A DNA stretch of 64,000 nt from VGSG01 sp040756375. Lineage in GTDB: Bacteria > Desulfobacterota > Desulfomonilia > Desulfomonilales > Desulfomonilaceae. This document shows, in pieces, positions 59,111-64,000 of the stretch. The translations under genes were made by a program, and so were the position numbers. Within the stretch, counting starts at the first letter, position 1, and each line of letters starts with the position of its first letter. The stretch lies in contig JBFLZC010000003.1 in NCBI GenBank assembly GCA_040756375.1, positions 366,265-430,264 of the forward strand. The letters are read 5' to 3'. Below the pieces are notes generated by a model, which was not told the origin of the DNA, searched no databases, and saw only the letters and a program-made list of their open reading frames with translations.

Positions 59111-59995
59111 GTGAATCGGAACTCAGCAGTCATGCCGCTTGATTGGGACCTCGTGCCGGAGTTGAGGAGTCCGTACCTGGTTCTCGGGTTCCACGGCTGG
59201 TCCGACGCGGGGAGTGTGGCAAGCGATACGCTTGAATACCTTATGGACGTGCTCCATCCCGAGGTGTTCGCCACGCTCAAGAATGAGCCCTTCATGCATT
59301 ACACGCTGGATCGACCGGTGGGTCGGATTCAGGAGGGGATCATTCTTGACCTGGAATCCCCGATCACGCAGTTCCGATACTGGCAGAATCCTTCGGGCGA
59401 GCATGATCTGATCCTGGTGCTGGGAAAAGAGCCCCAACTGAATTGGCAGCTCTATTGCCGGGTCATCCTTGATCTGCTGGGACGTCTGGCAGTGAAGAAG
59501 GTTTTCACCATCGGCGGAGTTCAGGATACGATTTCCCATACAACTCCGCCCCAGATATCGATCGTGGGAACGTCGCACTCTGTTGTCGCAGATGCGCTCG
59601 CTATGGACCCCGCACTCCGGATGTCCGAGTACTACGGACCGGTGAGCATACACTCGTTTCTGCTGCACACATGCCGAAACAATGATATGGACGCAGTAAG
59701 CTTCTGGGGTCATTCACCGGCCTACCTACAGCGCAACCCTCGACTGGTTGCGAGAATTGTCACAGTCCTGAACTCAGCCATCGGGACCCAGTGTCCTGTC
59801 GAAGGCTTGTTGCAAAAATCGATCGAATTGGACAGAAAGATAAGTGAAGCCCTGGCCAAGGACCCCAGCCTACGAGAGTTTGTGGAATCCATAGAGAGTA
59901 AAGAGCGACCGAGATCTTCCTCCACCCAGGGGGAAAAAGTCATCCGAATCGACGAGTTTCTCAGACGCGATCCGACCAAAGATCCGGGAACATGA
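59111..59995 (+). CDS. PAC2-family protein
   Basis: A 294-aa protein of the PAC2 (proteasome-assembly-chaperone-like) superfamily: PYLVLGFHGWSDAGSVASDTLEYL, IILVLGKEPQLNWQLYCRVILDL-like strand-helix units, KVFTIGGVQDTISHTTPP, and MDAVSFWGHSPAYLQRNPRL. Bacterial members have no proven role. GTG 59111 is the longest start; ATG 59132 (MPLDWDLVPEL) is possible. Its stop overlaps the next gene's ATG by four bases, so the two are translationally coupled. Confidence 0.82.
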   Translation: MNRNSAVMPLDWDLVPELRSPYLVLGFHGWSDAGSVASDTLEYLMDVLHPEVFATLKNEPFMHYTLDRPVGRIQEGIILDLESPITQFRYWQNPSGEHDLILVLGKEPQLNWQLYCRVILDLLGRLAVKKVFTIGGVQDTISHTTPPQISIVGTSHSVVADALAMDPALRMSEYYGPVSIHSFLLHTCRNNDMDAVSFWGHSPAYLQRNPRLVARIVTVLNSAIGTQCPVEGLLQKSIELDRKISEALAKDPSLREFVESIESKERPRSSSTQGEKVIRIDEFLRRDPTKDPGT

Positions 59996-61044
59996 AAGGC
60001 CCTTCAACTACTGTGCACGGACTCGGCATCAGCCCGCTGGATACCGCCAGCCTGGCGATTCAGATCATTCCCGATCTGACCATTGACGAGAAGTACGCCT
60101 CCATCATTCAGGACGCGCAGGCACGGATCAAGTCTTTTACGGACAATGCTCTTCGCAATCAGCGCCTTCCCGAACTCTTCACGCTCCAAAAGACTGCCCT
60201 TACTCAACCGTTCGCGGAAAAGGTGCTCAGGGCCCCAGGCCGCATGGGCACAGCGTTTCAGTTTGAACCCCAGGCGCAAGGCTTGGAAGGAAACTTCCGC
60301 TGCTTTGTCTGGAAGACCCTTGAAGATGGCGCAAAATTCAAATTCTTCCTCGCTCCCAGCGTCCATGAAATCCTGCTGCAACTCATATCCCTTGAAGATC
60401 GCCGCACCATCGCGATCTTTTCCATGCTCAGCTCATCACTGGACACGGGCTATCGTATCCTCACCACGCTTTATGGCAATCAACTCCAAAGAATGATGGA
60501 TCGCGCGCCCGATCTCATACGGGACGAGCTTAAGGCGAAATTGGAAAGACTGCTCTTGGCAAAGCCTTCGGAAGACCTGGATCCGTGGGAAGAGGAGAAC
60601 CTTATCAGACGCGCGGCCGGTGCAGGCCAGACAAAGGACGGCCGTCGAGCATCCGAGGACAACATACTCAGTGTCATTGCGGACGAGGACACCTTCAGCG
60701 AAATCAATCAATACGTTGAACATATCGTGACCAGAAGGGAACGGATCAAGCAAAAACGAGAACAATTGGAAGCCAATCCCCATCTCTCACGGTCCGAGAT
60801 GTATGAACAGATGATCCTGGAAGACCTCCACCAACTCGAGAACTGCTACGCTCGCATGCACATCTACCTGAAAGCCTTTTACAAAAACAAAGACAAGAGA
60901 AGCCCCACGAGAAACAGGATCCTCCGGCAGTTCTTCGCGGGAGAAATCGAGGCAATTACCGGAGAAACCGGCCTCCTGGAAGACCTCCTCTCCCTGAGCC
61001 AGGACGAATACTTCAAGAACATCGATCGCCACAAAGAGTTATAG
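59992..61044 (+). CDS. Helix-rich protein of unknown function coupled to PAC2
   Basis: A 350-aa soluble, mainly alpha-helical protein. Segments: LAIQIIPDLTIDEKYASIIQDAQARI, a middle beta-type part (GNFRCFVWKTLEDGAKFKFFLAPS), and a charged C-terminal half with probable coiled coil (YVEHIVTRRERIKQKREQLEANPHLSR, EMYEQMILEDLHQLENCYARMHIYLKAFY). No catalytic motif or known domain is recognised. It starts inside the PAC2 stop codon (ATGA), which points to a fixed partnership with that protein. It is well formed and clearly coding. Confidence 0.75.
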   Translation: MKGPSTTVHGLGISPLDTASLAIQIIPDLTIDEKYASIIQDAQARIKSFTDNALRNQRLPELFTLQKTALTQPFAEKVLRAPGRMGTAFQFEPQAQGLEGNFRCFVWKTLEDGAKFKFFLAPSVHEILLQLISLEDRRTIAIFSMLSSSLDTGYRILTTLYGNQLQRMMDRAPDLIRDELKAKLERLLLAKPSEDLDPWEEENLIRRAAGAGQTKDGRRASEDNILSVIADEDTFSEINQYVEHIVTRRERIKQKREQLEANPHLSRSEMYEQMILEDLHQLENCYARMHIYLKAFYKNKDKRSPTRNRILRQFFAGEIEAITGETGLLEDLLSLSQDEYFKNIDRHKEL

Positions 61045-61162
61045 CAGATAGTAGCGCCTCGACTGCTCCGTCGAAGCGAGACTCGCCATAAATAGCTCCC
61101 GCGGCAACTCTCCGGTTGCCGAATCCTTGTACACAGAGTGTTCATGCCAGGGAGACCGAGTG

Positions 61163-61930
61163 ATGACGCCTCAAACTGCGGCGAGAGGACGTAAACGGCT
61201 CTGGGGCTCGGTTCTGCGTGCCTTCGCCCTGGTAATTCTTCTCGTAATGATTGCGATTTTCGGACTGCTCGTTTGGTTCACCGGATTCTCGGACTATGGG
61301 AAGTGTACAGATGAAGAAGGGTTTTTCGGGAAAGTGCTATGCAGTGTATCGGCGATGTATGAGGAAGGCGCGCCTTTTTTGAGGTTTCTGCCCACCGACG
61401 AATATATGATCCGACACTTCAGGAGGAATAGGGCGGATTTCGAACGATTGGTCCAGATCTACCGCGAAGATCCTTCGCCACCAGGCGAAGGGGGATTTTG
61501 GGTTCCGACAACTGAAGCGAGAGCCATTATGGCGCGCATTAATGTGGCATATGTCGTCAGAGACAGCTCGATATGGGTGCCGCCCGATCCATATTCGTAC
61601 GATGCCCGAAAGGAGATTGAGCGATCGAAACTGATCAGACGAATTGATGAGGGTGATCCGCAGGCTCGCAAATTTACGGGCCTTTTCGTGAGGTATATCC
61701 ATCCGCCGGTCATAAGATTGAACAGATATTTTTCAAAAGTTTCCAAGAGTTACTATTACACGCCCTTTGCTCCTAAAGTTGAAAATGGCTTGCTCAAGCT
61801 GGCGCCGGATGGTGGAAAATGGCTATTTCCAACCCTGAGCCAATATCCCCCGGACCTCGGATCTATGGACTGCGCCTATCGCCAGATCGAACCCCAGTGG
61901 TTTATCAGATTGTGTCAGGTAGATTTCTGA
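61163..61930 (+). CDS. Membrane-anchored protein of unknown function
   Basis: ATG 61163 has AGGGAG nine bases upstream; the frame is open to 61127. One membrane helix (LRAFALVILLVMIAIFGLLVWFTGF, about residues 14-38) anchors a 215-residue domain, probably periplasmic. It has cysteines that could pair (YGKCTDEEGFFGKVLCS; MDCAYRQ...RLCQVDF). No family is recognised. It stands alone after the PAC2 pair. Confidence 0.65.
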   Translation: MTPQTAARGRKRLWGSVLRAFALVILLVMIAIFGLLVWFTGFSDYGKCTDEEGFFGKVLCSVSAMYEEGAPFLRFLPTDEYMIRHFRRNRADFERLVQIYREDPSPPGEGGFWVPTTEARAIMARINVAYVVRDSSIWVPPDPYSYDARKEIERSKLIRRIDEGDPQARKFTGLFVRYIHPPVIRLNRYFSKVSKSYYYTPFAPKVENGLLKLAPDGGKWLFPTLSQYPPDLGSMDCAYRQIEPQWFIRLCQVDF

Positions 61931-62060
61931 CGCGAAGGAGAGAACGATGCCGTCCCACCCGAGACACCAGAGGTTGAACCTAAAGCCAAAATGGGCTCAA
62001 GTCGGCGCTTGACGCCAATTCCCTTTCAAATGGTGAAGATGGCGTTGGGCCAAAGGCTGC

Positions 62061-62147
62061 ACTGACCTGGGCACCAGGTCAGTGGCACCCAAAACTCATT
62101 CAATATGGACTTGCGGGTGCCACGGACCTGCGCTTTGGCAGGTCCGT
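62061..62147. repeat. Paired hairpin element (TGACCTGG and GGACCTGC stems)
   Basis: A stem ACTGACCTGG / CCAGGTCAGT (62061-62070 / 62074-62083) and a stem ACGGACCTGC / GCAGGTCCGT (62122-62131 / 62138-62147) are linked by GTGGCACCC (62082-62090) and its complement GGGTGCCAC (62115-62123). The whole forms a cruciform-like palindrome in a 384-bp gene-free stretch (61931-62314). Confidence 0.6.
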
Positions 62148-62314
62148 GTACGGTTTAGAGGGCTATTCATTGTTTGACCGCGCACTGGTAGGACTCATGC
62201 TGTCTGGGCGTGCGCATCGAAGGGAGGGACAAGAGAAAACACAGCACCAGTCTCTTCATGGGTGAAGGGGCAGCTTGGCGAAGGTCGAGTAAAAAATGCT
62301 TGCACGAACTTGAT

Positions 62315-62665
62315 TTAGGGATGCGGGGTTATGGCGATTATGGTTATTTCGCCTTTTCCGGGGCCGTAGCACCAGAAAACGCGATATGCTCCGGGCGTTT
62401 CTTGCTGCGCGTATGCCACAAAGACCTTTTGATCCTTTGCGTACGGGTTGGGCATGGACTCGAATTCGCGCGTCTGCAAGCCCGGGGGCCTAGGATTCTG
62501 CTGAAGCAATTGTATACACTTGCGAACCTGCTTGAAGAGTCCCTCCACCTTTGACGATTTTCTCATCTTGGATTGTTTTCGCCCTGCTAACGCGGCTCTA
62601 GCGTCGAAGCTAAGCTTCTCATAGGTCTCTAGCGCGGCTGGGGTCCAGACGAGCTTGAACGTCAT
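62315..62665 (-). CDS. RelE/ParE-superfamily toxin-like protein
   Basis: A 116-aa protein with the RelE-fold pattern: MTFKLVWTPAALETYEKL, VEGLFKQVRKCIQLLQQNPRPPGLQT, and the final strands VFVAYAQQETPGAYRVFWCYGPGKGEITIIAITPHP, where RelE-type toxins carry their basic and histidine residues. It is probably an mRNA interferase or similar. ATG 62665 is preferred (GAGGG seven bases upstream) over TTG 62671. It overlaps or abuts the antitoxin-like gene upstream, the antitoxin-first order of many type II modules. Confidence 0.75.
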   Translation of the reverse strand: MTFKLVWTPAALETYEKLSFDARAALAGRKQSKMRKSSKVEGLFKQVRKCIQLLQQNPRPPGLQTREFESMPNPYAKDQKVFVAYAQQETPGAYRVFWCYGPGKGEITIIAITPHP

Positions 62666-62667
62666 CG

Positions 62668-62934
62668 TCAACCCTCAAACTTGTCTGCCCATTCCGCATC
62701 CGCTTCAATATCCGGTGGGTTTTCCGCGAACTGCCTGGCTTTTGCTTGTTCAATGCCTCGAAAGACAAGTTCTCTGGCTTCGGGGTTTTGCCAGAGCCAC
62801 ATTTCCCGTTCGGGGATCACGCGGGCGAGCGAGATCTTCACCTCGGTGTCGCTCAGGTCTTCAATGATAACCGGCTTGTTGGCAAAGCGTTGTCCGAGGG
62901 TGATTCGACCTTTTGAATCAACCGTCTTAATCAT
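62668..62934 (-). CDS. AbrB/MazE-like antitoxin
   Basis: An 88-aa protein from ATG 62934, with GGAGG nine bases upstream; the frame is open to 62985. The N-terminal MIKTVDSKGRITLGQRFANKPVIIEDLSDTEVKISLARVI is a SpoVT/AbrB-type swapped-hairpin DNA-binding domain, and the acidic C-terminal half (NPEARELVFRGIEQAKARQFAENPPDIEADAEWADKFEG) is the likely toxin-binding part. It would neutralise the RelE-like protein encoded next and repress both genes. Confidence 0.75.
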   Translation of the reverse strand: MIKTVDSKGRITLGQRFANKPVIIEDLSDTEVKISLARVIPEREMWLWQNPEARELVFRGIEQAKARQFAENPPDIEADAEWADKFEG

Positions 62935-63162
62935 GTTGTAGGTCCTCCCATTCATATTGATAGACCACATACCCGAAATGGTCAAGTCGGAAAGTGGGCT
63001 TTTCCCTTTCTTCCCAAAGCCTGTCGTCGCGAGCTAATGGCCTGACATCCCGTTATTTTCATCTCGTCCGAATCCAAAACGACTCTGTCGCATCGGAATA
63101 GAAAAGGCAGGTATGCCTTGAAACGGTAAGTTCTTTGATTTTCATTTCAAGAGGTAAAGCTG

Positions 63163-63552
63163 ATGAGAACTGCAATAGCCTTGTCAGTAATCGCAATGAG
63201 CGCTTTTGCCGTGGGGCTGTTCGTGTCTGTTCCTGCGTATTCGGACCAGGCAATGGATACAGTCGTCTCACCTCTGCCCACTTCCGGTGACACGGATACA
63301 GCTTTCTCGCTATTGTCGACCTCGGTAGAGCCTGAGGTGATGCTGGTCCATAAGAAGGGCTACAGAGGCTATCGTTCCTTTTACGGTCCGGGGCTCCTTT
63401 TTTACGGAGGCCTGTACGGGTCCGGTTATCCCTGGTACGGGTCCAACTATTACCAGGGGCCAGGAACGTATCAGGAAGGCAATAAGGTCTGCGTCTGGAG
63501 CGGGTACGATTATAGCTGCTACGACAGCTTTTCGGGCAACAAGCTCAATTGA
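63163..63552 (+). CDS. Secreted Gly/Tyr-rich small protein
   Basis: A 129-aa protein with a signal peptide (AIALSVIAMSAFAVGLFVSVPAYS, cut near YS-DQA). The mature region is short, with a Gly/Tyr/Ser-rich part (KKGYRGYRSFYGPGLLFYGGLYGSGYPWYGSNYYQG) and a final segment with two cysteines (KVCVWSGYDYSCYDS). No family is recognised; composition suggests a surface or matrix role. AAGAGG lies before ATG 63163. Confidence 0.65.
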   Translation: MRTAIALSVIAMSAFAVGLFVSVPAYSDQAMDTVVSPLPTSGDTDTAFSLLSTSVEPEVMLVHKKGYRGYRSFYGPGLLFYGGLYGSGYPWYGSNYYQGPGTYQEGNKVCVWSGYDYSCYDSFSGNKLN

Positions 63553-63792
63553 TGCGGACGGCCCAAGTGGTCGATGGAGTCCACCTGAGAACGGTCGTGC
63601 GTTCCCCGGAAACGTCGGCCTCGCGGTCTCTATTTAGATGTATTTCGTCTCTGGCCGCCTCATCCCCATCATTTGGATCGCGCGGTCGAGGGTGTAGTTT
63701 AGCCCATTATACCAATGCATTTTAAAACGAGTAAGGCGGGGAGAGCGCCTTTTGTAAAAGGATTTCTCCCTGAAGCCCCTTTGCAGGAAGTT

Positions 63793-63853
63793 CTATGCGC
63801 TGCCGGCATCCCCGCTTCCTGCAGCAGGAAGCGGGGATGCCGGCAGAACATAG
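63793..63853. repeat. Long perfect palindrome, core of a ~100-bp hairpin
   Basis: Arms at 63800-63822 (CTGCCGGCATCCCCGCTTCC...) and 63824-63846 form a 23-bp perfect stem around one A. CTATG (63793-63797) and CATAG (63849-63853) extend it after two mismatches, and an imperfect CCCCTTT / AAAGGGG pair widens it to about 63776-63873. It lies in a gene-free stretch (63553-63938). A MITE-like or cruciform element is likely. Confidence 0.65.
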
Positions 63854-63938
63854 AGTTTCTTGAAAGGGGTCTGGGGGCATAGGCGCTAACTTAAGGGCTC
63901 GGCGTTTGTGATTTCACATAGTTGCGTAAGGGCAATTC

Positions 63939-64000
63939 CGTCATCCCGGACTTGATCCGGGATCCAGAACATATTGACAAAACTGGATTCCGGCTTTCGC
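63939..64000. repeat. Dispersed intergenic repeat, family R1 copy d (inverted, cut by window end)
   Basis: CGTCATCCCGGACTTGATCC and GGGATCCAG, then ACTGGATTCCGGCTTTCGC, are the reverse complement of the R1 units at 5325 and 51409. The right end lies beyond the window. Confidence 0.8.

Noticed and set aside
1..64000. tRNA or rRNA genes
   Set aside because: No T-loop-like GGTTCGAATCC patterns or rRNA-like sequence were noticed in the intergenic regions; a covariance search would be decisive.
1..64000. CRISPR array
   Set aside because: No regularly spaced direct repeats were seen; the repeats present are dispersed palindromes.

Overview
The window looks like part of the chromosome of an anaerobic, Gram-negative Desulfobacterota-type bacterium (former Deltaproteobacteria), possibly a Desulfomonile or Syntrophobacter relative. 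The evidence is a bacterial Wood-Ljungdahl CODH/acetyl-CoA synthase gene set, lipoprotein, LptG and outer-membrane-type genes, PE synthesis by PssA and Psd, and a tig-clpP-clpX-lon block. The genus is an inference; no rRNA or tRNA gene was seen. A perfect parS centromere site at 40366-40381 suggests that the window lies in the origin-proximal part of the chromosome.

Layout. 1-3.9 kb: a truncated MacB-type permease, lipB, thiolase, a CAP-domain protein and a lipoprotein. 4-14 kb: an MFS carrier, then a minus-strand proteostasis block (tig, clpP, clpX, lon, a small HTH-like gene, lepA). 14-19.7 kb: an envelope block (GT2 transferase, sugar epimerase, lptG) and two proteins of unknown function. 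19.8-23.4 kb: a plus-strand accessory island of small toxin-antitoxin-type genes (DUF4258/DUF2283, truncated BrnT with BrnA, HicAB, a truncated CopG-type antitoxin), together with a PD-(D/E)XK-like protein and a DUF3825 protein. 23.5-31.1 kb: the minus-strand CODH/ACS operon (76-aa protein, cooS/acsA, acsB, acsC, acsE) with a good promoter and an upstream inverted repeat. 31.3-31.6 kb: a 314-bp non-coding element with 13-bp terminal inverted repeats. 31.8-36.8 kb: leuA, pssA, a beta-barrel-like protein on the other strand, psd and a DUF465 gene. 37.2-38.6 kb: acsD, separated from the other ACS genes. 39-44 kb: a Tat-exported MBL protein, parS, and the gap-pgk-tpiA-secG block. 44-53 kb: cysteine synthase, a divergent TrpF-like protein, holA, tatA, a B3/4-domain protein, an acyl-CoA dehydrogenase and a glycosyltransferase. 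53-62 kb: an RNase Z-like MBL protein, PBP1A, mnmA, larE, PAC2 and a coupled unknown. 62-64 kb: a RelE/AbrB-like pair, a small secreted protein and hairpin repeats.

How the genes work together. CooS, AcsB, AcsC/AcsD and AcsE form the carbonyl branch of the Wood-Ljungdahl pathway: CO2/CO reduction, methyl transfer from methyl-THF through the corrinoid protein, and acetyl-CoA assembly or cleavage. The most notable observation is that the CODH N terminus and the AcsD C terminus carry a matching ~30-residue helical segment (14 of 30 identical), each joined by an Ala/Pro-rich linker. This looks like a docking module holding the complex together although acsD is at a separate locus. Intergenic DNA is rich in dispersed palindromic repeats of at least three families.
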